Positions 42,241 through 52,885 of a DNA stretch of 64,000 nucleotides are shown here, in pieces. The stretch's first letter is position 1, and each line of letters starts with the position of its first letter. Under the pieces are notes generated by a model. The model was not told where the DNA came from. It saw only the letters and a program-made list of their open reading frames with translations, and ran no database searches. The DNA is from Ardenticatenaceae bacterium (lineage in GTDB: Bacteria > Chloroflexota > Anaerolineae > Promineifilales > Promineifilaceae). The DNA is taken from NCBI GenBank assembly GCA_020634215.1, contig JACKCD010000013.1:1-64000 (forward strand), given 5' to 3'. The position numbers and the translations under genes were made by a program.

Positions 42241-43668
42241 ATGTCGTCGCAGATTGGGACAGTTGCACAGCCGCTACGGGTTGCCATTATTGGGTCGGGG
42301 CCGGCTGGGTTTTATGCTGCTGAACATTTGTTGAAGCAGCATGATGTTGTGGTGCAGGTGGATATGTTTGACCGCCTGCCAACGCCGTTTGGCTTGGTTC
42401 GGGCTGGGGTTGCGCCAGATCACCAAAAGATTAAATCAGTGACGAGAGCGTTTGAACGGGTAGCAGAGCAGCCAGGCTTTCGTTTTTTTGGCTATGTGGA
42501 AATTGGCAAAGATATTTCGGTAGCAGAGCTTCGTCAATTTTATCACCAGATTGTGTATGCAACGGGGGCGCAAACGGATCGCGCGCTGGATATTCCAGGG
42601 ATTGACCTGGCGGGCAGCCATGCAGCCACGGAGTTCGTGGCTTGGTATAACGGCCACCCGGATTATCGTGATTGTGAATTTGATCTGTCGCAGGAGCGGG
42701 CGGTGGTAATTGGGATTGGCAATGTGGCGGTGGATGTGGCGCGGATTTTGTGTTCGACCCCGGAGGAATTAGCCAAGACAGATATTGCAACTTATGCGCT
42801 GGAGGCATTGCAGCAAAGCAAGGTGCGTGAGGTGGTGATGGTGGGGCGGCGTGGGGTGGCGCAGGCGGCCTATTCGGCTCCAGAAATTAAGGAGCTTGGG
42901 GAATTGGCGGAAACGGCCGTTTATGTCCATCCCGATGAAGTAACCCTTGACCCGCTGAGTGCCGCCGCCCTGGAAGAGGCTGACCGCTCTACCAAACGAA
43001 TGGTAGAGATTACGCAGGGATACGCTGGAAACACAACCGACAAGCCGCGCAAGTTGACCATTCGCTTTTTGCTGTCGCCCACGGAACTGTGGGGCGATGA
43101 AAGCGGGCAGGTCACGGGGATGCGGCTGGTGCGGAATGAGTTGGTGGCGGGAAGAAACGGCCGTTTGGGAGCCAACCCCACCGATCAGTTTGAAGAGATA
43201 GAAACCGGGCTGGTATTCCGTTCCATTGGCTACCGAGGCGTGCCAATGCCTGGCGTGCCATTCCGTGAAGATTGGGGCGTGATTTGGAATGAACACGGCC
43301 GTGTTGTAGATGCCGAAACCCACCAACCCGTCATTGGTGAATACACCACCGGCTGGATCAAACGTGGCCCGTCTGGCATTATTGGCACCAATAAGCCTGA
43401 TGCGGTAGAGACGGTTAGCCTAATGCTGGAAGATATGCAAGCTGGACAGATACAGCAGCCTGATTGCCCTGAACCGGCCGACGCAGAAGCCTTTATTCGG
43501 CAGCGGCAACCAAATTACTTTAGCTATCAAGATTGGCAAACCCTGGATCGGTTGGAACAAGAGGCCGGGGCGGCGTTAGGGCGGCCTCGTGTTAAGTTTA
43601 CAACCATTGAAGAAATGTTGGCTGCACGAGAAGAAGCGGCTGCTCAATCGCCGCTAACGCCTGCATAA
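42241..43668 (+). CDS. Ferredoxin/adrenodoxin-type NADP reductase (FprA-like)
   Basis: A 475-residue flavoprotein. The FAD motif is IIGSGPAGFYAAEHLL (~16-31) and the NADP motif VIGIGNVAVDVARIL (~157-171), with the family segments TPFGLVRAGVAPDH and the C-terminal GWIKRGPSGIIGTNK. It moves electrons between NADPH and ferredoxin, as mycobacterial FprA and mitochondrial adrenodoxin reductase do. It is alone in its operon. An AAGGAGTAGGTT ribosome site precedes it. Confidence 0.93.
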   Translation: MSSQIGTVAQPLRVAIIGSGPAGFYAAEHLLKQHDVVVQVDMFDRLPTPFGLVRAGVAPDHQKIKSVTRAFERVAEQPGFRFFGYVEIGKDISVAELRQFYHQIVYATGAQTDRALDIPGIDLAGSHAATEFVAWYNGHPDYRDCEFDLSQERAVVIGIGNVAVDVARILCSTPEELAKTDIATYALEALQQSKVREVVMVGRRGVAQAAYSAPEIKELGELAETAVYVHPDEVTLDPLSAAALEEADRSTKRMVEITQGYAGNTTDKPRKLTIRFLLSPTELWGDESGQVTGMRLVRNELVAGRNGRLGANPTDQFEEIETGLVFRSIGYRGVPMPGVPFREDWGVIWNEHGRVVDAETHQPVIGEYTTGWIKRGPSGIIGTNKPDAVETVSLMLEDMQAGQIQQPDCPEPADAEAFIRQRQPNYFSYQDWQTLDRLEQEAGAALGRPRVKFTTIEEMLAAREEAAAQSPLTPA

Positions 43669-43700
43669 AAGCATATGATTTGTTTGCGGGGTAGAAATTT

Positions 43701-43746
43701 TGCGTGGTGTGTGGTGCGTAAAAGGTACACGCACCACGTACCACGT
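43701..43746. repeat. Low-complexity inverted repeat (GCGTGGTGTGTGG)
   Basis: The TGCGTGGTGTGTGGTGCGTA arm pairs imperfectly with ACGCACCACGTACCACG. It shares units with 9397-9447. Confidence 0.75.
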
Positions 43747-43775
43747 TCAACTCTAGACCTTTTTAATTTTATTTT

Positions 43776-44651
43776 ATGAAAGTTGTGATTTATTCGGATG
43801 GCGGTGCTGACCCTAATCCTGGCATTGGGGGTTGGGCCGCGATTTTGCGTTTTGGTGAACATGAAAAAGTGCTGACGGGCAATAATCCGCAGACAACCAA
43901 TAACCAAATGGAGCTAACGGCGGCCATTCGGGCGCTACAATCGCTAAAACGGCCGTGTGAGGTTGCGTTTTACACCGATTCTGAGTATGTGCGGCGCGGC
44001 ATTACGGAGTGGATTGAGGGATGGGCCGCGAAAGGATGGCGCAGCAAGTCGGGCAAAGCGGTGCAAAATGTGGAGCTGTGGCAGGCACTGTGGCCGTTGG
44101 TGCAGCGTCATACCATCGAGTGGCATTGGGTGAAGGGCCATGCCGGAAATGAGTTAAATGAGCGGGTGGATCGGCTGGCGCGGCAGGCACGGCTGGAGAT
44201 TACCCCAGAAACGGCCGTTGGCGAGGATGTGCCCAAACTATATCTACGCGCCTCTTGTAAAGGCAACCCCGGCCCTGGCGGCTGGGGCGTGGTGCTGGAG
44301 CAGGATGGTGAGACAGAGCAGTTTAGCGGGGCGGAAAGCAGCAGCACCAATAACCGTATGGAACTGCTAGCTGCTTTAGAAGGTCTCTTGCGTTTGCCTC
44401 CGGGCAGTTCGGTGCAGTTGTTTACCAGTTCAGATTACCTTTTTCAGGGGGCTACGCGCTGGATTCACGGTTGGCGGCAGCGGAACTGGGTGAAACGGGA
44501 CGGTAAGCCGGTGGTGAATGCGGATTTGTGGCAAGCACTGGACCAGCTTATGGGGCAATATGCAGTGCGCTGGATCAACGCCAAGGGGCAGGAGATTGAA
44601 GAAATGAAGGTGGCGGGCAAGCTGGCATCAGAGGCCATTGCCGTGCATTAG
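43776..44651 (+). CDS. Double RNase H protein, second domain degenerate
   Basis: A 291-residue protein with two RNase HI domains. The first (~1-140) has all catalytic residues: D8 in YSDGGAD, the glutamate in NNQMELTAA, the aspartate in FYTDSEYV and the last in NERVDRLARQ. The second (~152-290) repeats the fold (LRASCKGNPGPGGWG, TNNRMELLAA, FTSSDYLFQG) but only the MEL glutamate remains; the first and third acids are Ser, and the last region reads KVAGKLASEA. The second copy is likely non-catalytic and perhaps binds the RNA-DNA hybrid. Confidence 0.88.
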   Translation: MKVVIYSDGGADPNPGIGGWAAILRFGEHEKVLTGNNPQTTNNQMELTAAIRALQSLKRPCEVAFYTDSEYVRRGITEWIEGWAAKGWRSKSGKAVQNVELWQALWPLVQRHTIEWHWVKGHAGNELNERVDRLARQARLEITPETAVGEDVPKLYLRASCKGNPGPGGWGVVLEQDGETEQFSGAESSSTNNRMELLAALEGLLRLPPGSSVQLFTSSDYLFQGATRWIHGWRQRNWVKRDGKPVVNADLWQALDQLMGQYAVRWINAKGQEIEEMKVAGKLASEAIAVH

Positions 44652-44863
44652 CGAGAGTCGCCCAGATATTGACAGGTGGCGTGGAGAAAGCCAAAATCGC
44701 CAACGGGTGCCATGAGTTCGGTGACTTCTAGGATTTGAAAGAAACGGCCGTTAAACTGCACCGTCTCGCCCACTTGAGGAGCCTTGTCCACCTGGACAAT
44801 GCTTCCTTTAATCGGACTACCTTGAACCACATAGCTAAGTTTGTAGGGATGGCTTTTTTTCAC
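44648..44863 (-). CDS. Hypothetical 71-residue protein
   Basis: A small protein that shares its stop region with the convergent RNase H gene (overlap 44648-44651). It has a beta-rich pattern (SYVVQGSPIKGSIVQVDKAP, VQFNGRFFQILEVTE) like a small SH3/OB barrel. Function unknown. NGRF is encoded by an AACGGCCGTT copy, suggesting the gene is real and under the same sequence pressure. Confidence 0.55.
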   Translation of the reverse strand: MKKSHPYKLSYVVQGSPIKGSIVQVDKAPQVGETVQFNGRFFQILEVTELMAPVGDFGFLHATCQYLGDSR

Positions 44864-44969
44864 ACGTTACTCCTGTTTTGCAAACGGTTGACTCTGATTA
44901 AAGCATAAATTGCTCTCGACTTGCCTTACAGTAAGTATACCACGCCCGCATTTTTACTCTGTGAAAATA

Positions 44970-44997
44970 TTGACAATTGCCTGTGAACTGATACAAT
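44970..44997 (+). promoter_or_regulatory. Promoter of tRNA-Leu
   Basis: TTGACA (44970-44975), a 16-base spacer and TACAAT (44992-44997) place the start just before the tRNA at 45010. Confidence 0.8.
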
Positions 44998-45009
44998 GCC
45001 CCTCGTCCC

Positions 45010-45096
<87 letters not shown>

Positions 45097-45168
45097 TCAC
45101 TTGTAGATAACAGGTATCAAGCTCTAATGGCTAAATAGCAATAGTTAGTTGTTAAAGTTTATCAAAGA

Positions 45169-45207
45169 AGAGTCGCTCAGCTTTCCATGGCGAGATGGCT
45201 CTTTTTT
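45169..45207 (+). terminator. Probable terminator after tRNA-Leu
   Basis: AGAGTCG pairs (with G-U pairs) with TGGCTCT, followed by six T residues. The rest of 45097-45425 shows no gene. Confidence 0.6.
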
Positions 45208-45410
45208 GTTTTGAGATTTCATGTTATTCTAAGTGCTGCGAGTTCAGCAATGAACATTAAGAGCCATAAGCTAGGCTAAGTTACAGACATTCTTGCCTAC
45301 AATCAATTCATTCACATCTCAATTTTATTGTTTGTTTTTTAGCCATCCTAATGGCTGTTACTAAACTCGCAGTCTGTAACCGCAAGGTGGCTTTTTTCAT
45401 TGGTTAACCA

Positions 45411-46196
45411 TCAAAATAATTGTTCATGGCCAGACTCGAAGACCTGAAAGCAGGCGTACAAGTAAATGGCATTTTGCCCCAACAAACCGTCACCATCATA
45501 GATGTCACCTGGCACGGCTCGGCTGCCGTCGAAATTACATACAGACGCGCCGATGGCGGGCATCAGCCAAAAGAAAAAAGACCAGTGGATTTTGCGACAC
45601 GCTGCGTTGCTACGCATTTCCCAGGACATCAACTCGGCCCGTAGCGTCCATTCGTCAGCAATGCGACGGCGTAGACATTGATAACGCATGATGCCTATTT
45701 CAATTTCTGCCATATTAAGCCACGAACCATGCGGCGGTGTGTAATGGAAACAGAGTCGGTTGAGCAAGCGGGTAGCCTCAGCTTTGCCAAATATCTCTAT
45801 CAAGACATCGGGACGATGCGTATTGAGATTATCCATGACAACATCAATACAGGCGACGTGAGGGTATAAGGCATCGACTAAATACCGCATGGCGTAAGCA
45901 AAATCCGCTTTTGTCCGCCGGTGCGTTACCAAGATGGCACGTTTACCAGCTTTCGGTTCCACAAAAACAAAGAGGTTTCGGGTTCCATGACGCTTATATT
46001 CATAATCTTGCTTGGCTGGATGCCCTTTTTGCACCGGAGTGGGAGGACGGGTATCTTCCAACAGCTGATAGCTGGCTTCGTCGAAACAAACCAGGGGACG
46101 TTCCGGGTCATATTCTTGGCGGTACAAGGCCAGCACCGCTTCCATCCGTTGGATGAAAAGCGGCGTTATGGTCGCAATGCACCAGCTTTTGATCAA
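45411..46196 (-). CDS. IS630 transposase, DDE half (OrfB)
   Basis: A 261-codon frame containing the DDE catalytic domain: the first Asp in LVCFDEASYQLLE, the second in IDVVMDNLNTHRPD, and the Glu in HYTPPHGSWLNMAEIEIG. It reads in phase with OrfA after a -1 shift on the A8 run (46213-46220). Near the end the expected SF-LADAR reading requires another 1-base shift in a T run around 45577, and the last ~45 codons read across the helicase stub, so the C-terminus is not native. Confidence 0.8.
   Translation of the reverse strand: MIKSWCIATITPLFIQRMEAVLALYRQEYDPERPLVCFDEASYQLLEDTRPPTPVQKGHPAKQDYEYKRHGTRNLFVFVEPKAGKRAILVTHRRTKADFAYAMRYLVDALYPHVACIDVVMDNLNTHRPDVLIEIFGKAEATRLLNRLCFHYTPPHGSWLNMAEIEIGIMRYQCLRRRIADEWTLRAELMSWEMRSNAACRKIHWSFFFWLMPAIGASVCNFDGSRAVPGDIYDGDGLLGQNAIYLYACFQVFESGHEQLF
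45426..45555 (+). pseudogene. N-terminal stub of a defence-type helicase
   Basis: About 43 codons (MARLEDLKAGVQVNGILP, TIIDVTWHGSAAVEITY) match the start of the large SNF2-type helicases found in phage-defence islands, whose N-termini read LEDLKPGxxVxGILP and VxWxGSxAVELTY. The frame then runs into the 3' end of the IS630 transposase. The rest of the helicase is missing from the window. With the DUF499 remnant at 52.9-53.4 kb in the same direction it may mark the outer edges of one lost operon. Confidence 0.65.
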
Positions 46197-46672
46197 CCAA
46201 GGCTTAAGGTTGTTTTTTTTAAGGTCAAACGAACTTTGTCACGACTAATTGACATCACAATCCCATCCTCCACCATTTTTTCCGCTAACAAGTCAATTGT
46301 CCAGCGACTACAACCCTCAGGTGGGTTGCTACAAGCTAAGGCAACCAAATATGCTTCTTGCTCGTCGGTTAAGGTTGGTTCGGGCGGCGGCCATGGATTT
46401 CCATGTAAAGCCATCTCTAATCCTTCATGCCAGAAACGTTGGCGGGTACGGCGTACTGTTTCTTCGTCAACATACAGTAGATTAGCGATTTCCTTATCTG
46501 TTTTACCTTCATGGCTTTTAAGCAGGATATGAGCGCGGCTAATGACTTTGGCTTTGTTGCTACCCACACGCACCATTTTCTGGAGGTGCTTTACTTGTCT
46601 GGGAGTGAGGTCAACATGATAGATCTTTTCCATGTTTCGATCATACCTCATCCCTCATTTTTAGAAAGTTAC
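45550..46672 (-). mobile_element. IS630-family insertion sequence, left end damaged
   Basis: Two overlapping minus-strand transposase frames of the IS630/Tc1 type. The right end lies before the degraded hsdM remnant near 46672, by the end of recognisable sequence. The left end is not recognisable: the helicase stub meets the transposase C-terminus around 45545-45560, so a deletion probably followed insertion. No clear terminal inverted repeats or TA duplication were found by eye, so the limits are approximate. Confidence 0.7.
46193..46651 (-). CDS. IS630 transposase, helix-turn-helix half (OrfA)
   Basis: A 152-codon frame with a winged/HTH DNA-binding region (DKEIANLLYVDEETVRRTRQ) and a second one (CSRWTIDLLAEKMVEDGI), the typical N-terminal half of IS630 transposases. 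It ends in TLKKTTLSLG just after eight A residues. A -1 slip there gives KKNNLKPWLIKSWCI, the expected family junction, so ribosomal frameshifting probably makes the full enzyme. Confidence 0.85.
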   Translation of the reverse strand: MRYDRNMEKIYHVDLTPRQVKHLQKMVRVGSNKAKVISRAHILLKSHEGKTDKEIANLLYVDEETVRRTRQRFWHEGLEMALHGNPWPPPEPTLTDEQEAYLVALACSNPPEGCSRWTIDLLAEKMVEDGIVMSISRDKVRLTLKKTTLSLG

Positions 46673-46679
46673 GGTACTA

Positions 46680-48420
46680 GCGGCCAAAAAATTCCACAAC
46701 ACCAGCCGCTGCCAATTATCACCAGCCTCGACGACCTCGCCAACATCGCCGCCAACTCAACCACATGGTCAACGGCTTTAGTGCCGATGCCCGCGAATTT
46801 TCATCGAGCGCTTCAAACTGCTCCCAGCAAATCGCCCCTGCTCGACCGACACAACCTCCTACCTCATCATCAAACACCTGCCGCTGACCTCCACCCCAAC
46901 CAGGTTAGCAATCTGGAGATGGGCTACATTTTTTGAAGAACTTATCCGCCGCTTTTCGGAGCAAAGCAACGAAACGGCCGTGTGAACACTTCACCCCCCG
47001 CGAAGTCATCCGCCTGATGGTCAACCCGTTTTCAGGAGGATAGCACCGCGCTGACCAAGAAGGGCATCATCCGTAAATTGTACGATCCTGGCCAGGGACG
47101 GGGGGGGTGCTGGAGGTGGCCGAGGAGTATCTGCGCTGAGTTGAACCCCGGACGCTCATTTGAAGTGTACGGGCAGGAGTTGAACGACGAAAGTTACGCT
47201 ATCTGCAAATTCCGGACATGATGATTAAGGGGCAGAACGCCAAGAATATCTGGCATTCCCGGCAACAGCTTTTCTGGAAGATGGCCGCCTGACCAGCAAT
47301 TTGGACTACCTCCCTTCCAATCCCCCTTCGGCGTCGAATGGAATGGTGCAAGATGTCATCACCGATGAACACCAGACGCTGGGCTTTAAAGGCTGCTTCA
47401 CTTCGGCCTTCCTGTCAGTGATGGCTCACTGCCGTTTGTCGCATGATCAGCAAGTTCAACAAGGCCAGCGACGAGAACCGCTCGCCTGCTGGGAATGGCC
47501 TACGCCTGGCCGTCGTGCTCAACGGTCGCCCCTCTTGTTTACGGGTAGTGCGGGCAGTGGCGAGGAACTGGCGTTAATTATCGAGAGAAGGATTGGTTGG
47601 AAGCGATTATCGCTCGTTGACCGATATGTTCTACAACACGGGCATTGCCACCTGCGTGTGGATTATCACCAATCAGAAGACAGCCCAGCGTAAGGGCAAG
47701 AGTCCAGTTGATTGATGCGGATGGCTTTGATACGCCCATGCGCAAGAGCCAGGCGGTAAGCAAGCAGATCGCCCTGGCCGAGTAGCGACCATCACCCAGA
47801 TTTTTGGCGACTTTGCCGAAAGTAAATTGTGCAAGATTTTTGATTAATACCGATTTTGGCTACCAGCGCATTACGGTGGAACGGCCGTTGAAGCTGAACT
47901 TCCAAGCCGGTGCCGAGCGCATCACTTGTTGCAAGCGGATAGCAAGTCGGAACGATTGAAACCGGACATTCAAGAGGCGACTACCGCGTTGTACCAATGG
48001 ATGGGGACGGCTGTACACAAGGATCGTAAATCGTTCCTCAAGGAGGCTACGCGCCGCGAAGAAGGCGGGGTTGGATTTGAGCGGAGCGCAGTTGAAGTTG
48101 GTGTGGCAGGCGTTGAGCGAGCAAGATGACAGCGCCGCCCCCTTGCCTTGACACACGAAAGGCAACCCGAACCAGACAGCAACCCCAGTGACTGAAGTGA
48201 AATGTGCCCTTGAAAGAGGAGATCGCCGACTACTTCCAGCGGGAGGTGCGTCCTTACGCCTGATGCGGATCGACCACGACAAGACGAAGGTGGGGTATGA
48301 AATCCCGTTTAACCGCCACTTTTACGAATATGTGCCGCCCTGTTCACTGGAAGCGATTGATGCCGATTTGATGCGTGAGTGCCGGCAGATTATGCAATCT
48401 CTACGGAGGTGCATACGTGA
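46680..48420 (+). pseudogene. hsdM: Broken hsdM, type I DNA methyltransferase
   Basis: Reading across frames gives an HsdM: VSNLEMGYIF-EELIRRFSEQSNE, EHFTPREVIRLMV, LYDP-(AdoMet motif I remnant)-LEVAEEYLR, SNPPFGVEW (needs one added base near 47318), FNKASDENRS, MFYNTGIAT-VWIITNQKTAQRKGK, and KVGYEIPFNRHFYEYVPP at the end. Motif I and the NPPF motif are destroyed by indels. The first ~80 codons are missing next to the IS. It carried out N6-adenine methylation for the RM complex; now inactive unless the frameshifts are sequencing errors. Confidence 0.85.
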
Positions 48421-49787
48421 GATACCCAACTTATCCAGAATATAAGGATAGTGAAGCGAATGGTTAGGGGGCGCTGTCATTGGAAGCTGATTCAAATTAA
48501 AAGGCTTATGGTTGCACGTGAGGGCGTCACCTAGACCTATTGTTGATCCCAAAATATTTGATGACAATGGTGAATATGCTTGGGTTAGAATTTCCGATGT
48601 TAGCCTCAGGTATGTACTTGCAAAAACAACTCAAATCTGAATGAATTTGGTAAGCACAGCGTAAAGCCACCGGGCGAACTGTTTTGAGTATTGTAGGCTC
48701 CAGGGCAAGCCAGCGTATTACCGGTATTAAGGCTTGCATACATGATGGTTTCGTTTATTTTCCATACTCTCAAAGAAAATCGAAAATTCCTGCATTATTT
48801 ATTTGAAGGTGGAGAAGCTTATCGCGGCCTAGTAAATGGGAACACAACTCAATCTTAATACTGACAGTTGGCTGGATAAAGATTGACTACTCCAAAATCG
48901 AACAGGGAGCAAATAGCGGCGTTTGACCGCGAAATTTCAGCCGTTATCAGACCAATCCGATCGCCAAACAAGAAGAATCTGATCCAGCTATTGCGTTATA
49001 GAAAAGAGACAAGGGTATCCTAACGGCCGTGTTACCAAAGGTCTCAACCCCCACGTCCCCACATGAAAGACAGCGGCATTTTAAATGGCTCTTTAATTCA
49101 AATCCCCGCCATTGGGAGTTGCCTCTAAACTAATGGCAAAGAACTTCCTGTATTGGTGATGGATTACATTCTCAACACCTGATTAATAAGATGAAACTGG
49201 ATATTATTTTGTAAATGGCAACAACTTGTCAGATGGGGGGAAATAGTTATTGGTTCTACTGCAAAAGAAGTTCCAGAAGAAGAGTATTCAAAGCATTATA
49301 TTCAATTTAGATCACAATAGTGTTTTTTACTTTCATAATAAATGGAACGATTGGCACAAGCCACTTATCGTGAGAAAAATACCTAAAAAGTGCCGCGTAT
49401 ATAAATTGTCATCCTGAAAATTTCTCCTCAATACTTGGTGGTTTTATTTGCAGAGTAAACTAACTCAAGCACATACATTTAGAAGATGGGCACAACGATT
49501 TTTAATTTATCTCTCAATTTAATTCATAAAAGGAAAGTATGTATACCACCTCCAAACGAAACAAAAAATGGAGATTTCAACTATTGTGTTCATCAGAAGG
49601 CAAAATATGAAAAGCTAGTGGTAGAAGGCTAAATTGGCATTGAATTATTGAAAGAACGCCGCACCGCCCTCATCCGCAAGCGGCTGTCACCGGCAAAATT
49701 GATGCCCTCGCCAACAATCAATTTAAGGCCGTTGCGGGAAGCGACGATACGTTGGGGGCAACGGCCGTTGGGTCGGAATCTCATCCC
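48417..49787 (+). pseudogene. hsdS: Broken hsdS, type I specificity subunit
   Basis: Starts at GTG 48417 after GGAGGT with VRYPTYPEYKDSE, the classic HsdS opening. The first target-recognition domain shows KACIHDGFVYFPYSQ and TQLNLNTD across frames, the second shows VNGNNLSDG, KEVPEEEYSKHYIQF and finally IELLKERRTALI-AAVTGKIDALANNQF. Stops and frameshifts occur throughout. It is more AT-rich than hsdM and hsdR, as is common for rapidly exchanged specificity genes. Two recognition domains imply a bipartite DNA target. Confidence 0.82.
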
Positions 49788-52700
49788 ATGAGTGAAATCA
49801 ACGATTTCTACCCAAATCTTGTCGCCCAGCATTGGGATAAATCGTAATGCTATACCGTCTTCATTCCCCAACGCACAGGATAATTCACGAATTGCCATCC
49901 CACCAAATCTATTCATATCCCTACAAAGAGTACAAAGACAGCCTGAATGCCCGATCTCGCTTAAAAGAACAATATGCCGAAGCCCGACGCACAAAATGGC
50001 ATGGTTTTATTTGTCAAAGACCACGACAAAGAGATTTTCAAATCTTTGTGTTGCCACCGGATACGATGAAACCAACAACCGAACGATTTTTGAAGAAGCT
50101 TATCGAAGCCACTCTGCTCGACCATGCAGGCTACACCAAAGCCACCAACAGCCAATTCGACACTGCCCTCGGCCCAGACTCGTGCACACCCTCGTCGCCT
50201 TTCAGGTTCGCCGACACATGGACAAAACCTGGCCGCCAGCGATGGAGCCAACGCCGAAGCTCAAATCGTCAAACGTGCATCGCCAGCGAATGTGCGATGC
50301 ACGCGGCTTGCTCGTTGATGTCATCCGCAACAACGGTGGATCGCGGCCAAACCCCAAACCGCCCATTGTCCGCCACGCCTCAATCCGGAAACCGGAAGCA
50401 CTTACCAGCGCAAAACGGCTCACCGTCATGCGCCAAGTCTACTTTTCGACACCGACAGCAAAAACCATTGACATGCTCCTGTCACTCAACGGCTTACCCA
50501 TCGCCACCACCGAACCTGGAAAAACGCTCTTCACCGGCCAACGCACCCATCAACGCCATCCTGCACATCAAAGACCGCGTCCCCACCACCAAAACCCCTC
50601 CTCACCCAAAACGCGCCCTCGTCCACTTGCCGTCGACACCGATGAAGTCTACATGACCACCTGCTCGCTGGCAGCCAGCACCTTCTTCCTCCCTTCAACA
50701 CCGCAGCAAGGGCGCAGGGGCAAAACGGGGGGCAAAGGCAACCCCACCCAACCACCAGTACATCACAGGCTGCTGCAAACGCTATCTCTTGGGGAACAGG
50801 TGGCAGCGGATAATAGCTGGCTCGACATCATCCATCGCCCATCCATCTGCAACCAACGAAACCCGCGACTATGCTACCAGCAAAAGCGCACCAGGAGAGA
50901 CCTCATCTTCCCCTGCTGCCATCAGTTAGACGCCGCCCGCAAGCTGCTGGCCGCCACCTTCGTACTTCAATGGCGTCGGCGAAAAACTATCTCATTCAGC
51001 ACAGTGCTGGCTCTGGCAAAACCAACACCATCTCCTGACAGCCCATCAACCTGCCAGCTACAGCGCGGATAATAAACCCATCTACAACACCACATTGTCG
51101 CTCATTTCCGGACCGGCGAAAACTCTCGACAAAACAGCTCCAAGACAGCATCTACCAAATCGAGCACAAAACAGGCGTCGTCGCCAAGATCGATGAAGAC
51201 AAACACGCCTCCGACCTCGCCCAAGAACTCAACACCGGTACAAAAATCATCATCACCACCCTGCAAAAAGCCCTCCTCATAGCCAGGTAAAGATTTGTCG
51301 GTCAAATTTCGCTATCATTGGTCGATGAAGCCCACAGTAGCCGTGCGGCCGCAGTGCCGGTAATTTGCGGGGTACTGGCGGTGCCTTGGGCAACAGAACC
51401 CTCAACGAAGAACAATTCCGCCGCCGCCGAAGCCGACGATACCCAAAACCCCCGAACCCGGAAAAGCATGGAAGATTGATCATTGCCGATACTCTTAAAG
51501 TCGCGGGCCGCCGTCAGCCCAATCTCAGCTTCTATGCTTACCGCCACCCCAAACAAAAACCTTAGAAATGTTTGGCGTGATGGGCAGTGATGGCCAATTC
51601 CCCATGCTTTCCACCCGTTCCATGCGCGCTTCATCGAAGAACGCTTCATCCTCGACGTGTCGCAGCATTACACCACCTACAAAAACCTACTATCAACTCT
51701 CCAAAGCCATCGAAGAAGGACCCCTGGAAGTAGATGAGAAGCCAAGCGAGCCATCGCCCGTTTCATGAGCCTCCACCCGCACAATATCGCTCAGAAAGTG
51801 GAAATCATTGTCGAGCATTACGCTTCACCAGCCAAAAAAAATCAACGGCAACGCCAGCTGGTCGTCACCCGCCCCGCTTGCATGTGGTGCGCCAAACAGG
51901 CAATTTGACGCCCACATCCAAGAGAGAAAGGCGGCGCTGATGTCAAAGCACTGGTCGCCTTTTTCCGGCACTGCTGTAGACCCAGATGTCGAAGATTTGC
52001 CACACCGAAGCCAGCATAAACGGCATCAGCGAACGGGAATTGCCGCAGGCATCTAACACCCCCGGAATACTACCTGCTCGTGGCCGAAAATACCAGACGG
52101 GCTTTTGGGATCAACCACTTCCACACACCATGTTTGTCGATAAACGTCTGGCCGACTGCAAGCGGTGCAAACCCTATCCCGCCTCAATCGCACCGCCCCG
52201 GTAAAGGAAGACACCTTTATCCTCGATTTCGCCACGAAGTAGATGAGATTCAGGAAGCATCTCCGCCCTATTTTGGAAGAAACAGTTATTGCCCAGCCGA
52301 CTGACCCCAATCAGCCTCTATACGCTGGACACCAAGCTCAAACAAGCCCCTGTCCTGCGCCATAAAGTTGAAATGGATGAGTTTGCCAAAGTGTTTTTCA
52401 AACCCCAAAGCCAAGCAAACAAAGCGGATCACGGCCTGCTCAACAAATGGATCGATCCCGCCGTTGATCGCTTCAATCAGGCATACCGCCCCGCAAGACC
52501 ACCACCATCCTCACCGATGAGGGTGAGGCGTTCAAAGCACCCTGCAAACATTCGCTTGTACGCCTTTTGAGCCAAATCATTGATTGGCAAGATGAGAGTT
52601 AGAGAAACCATATGCTTACGGCCGTTATTCCGCTGACAAAACTTCCTTATCGCAGGAAAGGGATGATGATCATCGATCGCGAAGTGAAGCTTAACGGCGT

Positions 52701-52885
52701 ACCGCACGAGAAACCTTTGAGGGCAATACGCCGTTGCAGGTGGGGAGACGAAGCCAGTGCATATCCGGCGAAGTGGCACCAGCAAAACACAATGAAGATA
52801 AGAAGACCCCGCTATCAACCATCATCGAACCCATTAACGAACGCTTTGGCACCGACTGGACACAAGAAGATCAAACAGTTGTGGG
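49788..52885 (+). pseudogene. hsdR: Broken hsdR, type I restriction subunit, 3' end lost
   Basis: Starts MSEINDFYPNLVAQHWD at 49788. Across frames it shows LTVMRQVYFST, TIDMLLSLNGLPIAT (nuclease region), HSAGSGKTNTISW (Walker A, ~51000-51040), KIIITTLQKA, the DEAHSS box near 51325, a TATPKQKTLEMFG motif III near 51540, QKVEIIVEHYAS and a C-terminal LSTIIEPINERFGTDWTQEDQ. At about 52880 this joins directly a DUF499 sequence. It would have been the translocating nuclease of the RM system. More than a dozen frameshifts make it non-functional as written. Confidence 0.85.

Noticed and set aside
49792..51072. 426- and 269-codon plus-strand frames as new genes
   Set aside because: They are out-of-frame readings of decayed hsdR; HsdR motifs appear by switching between frames.
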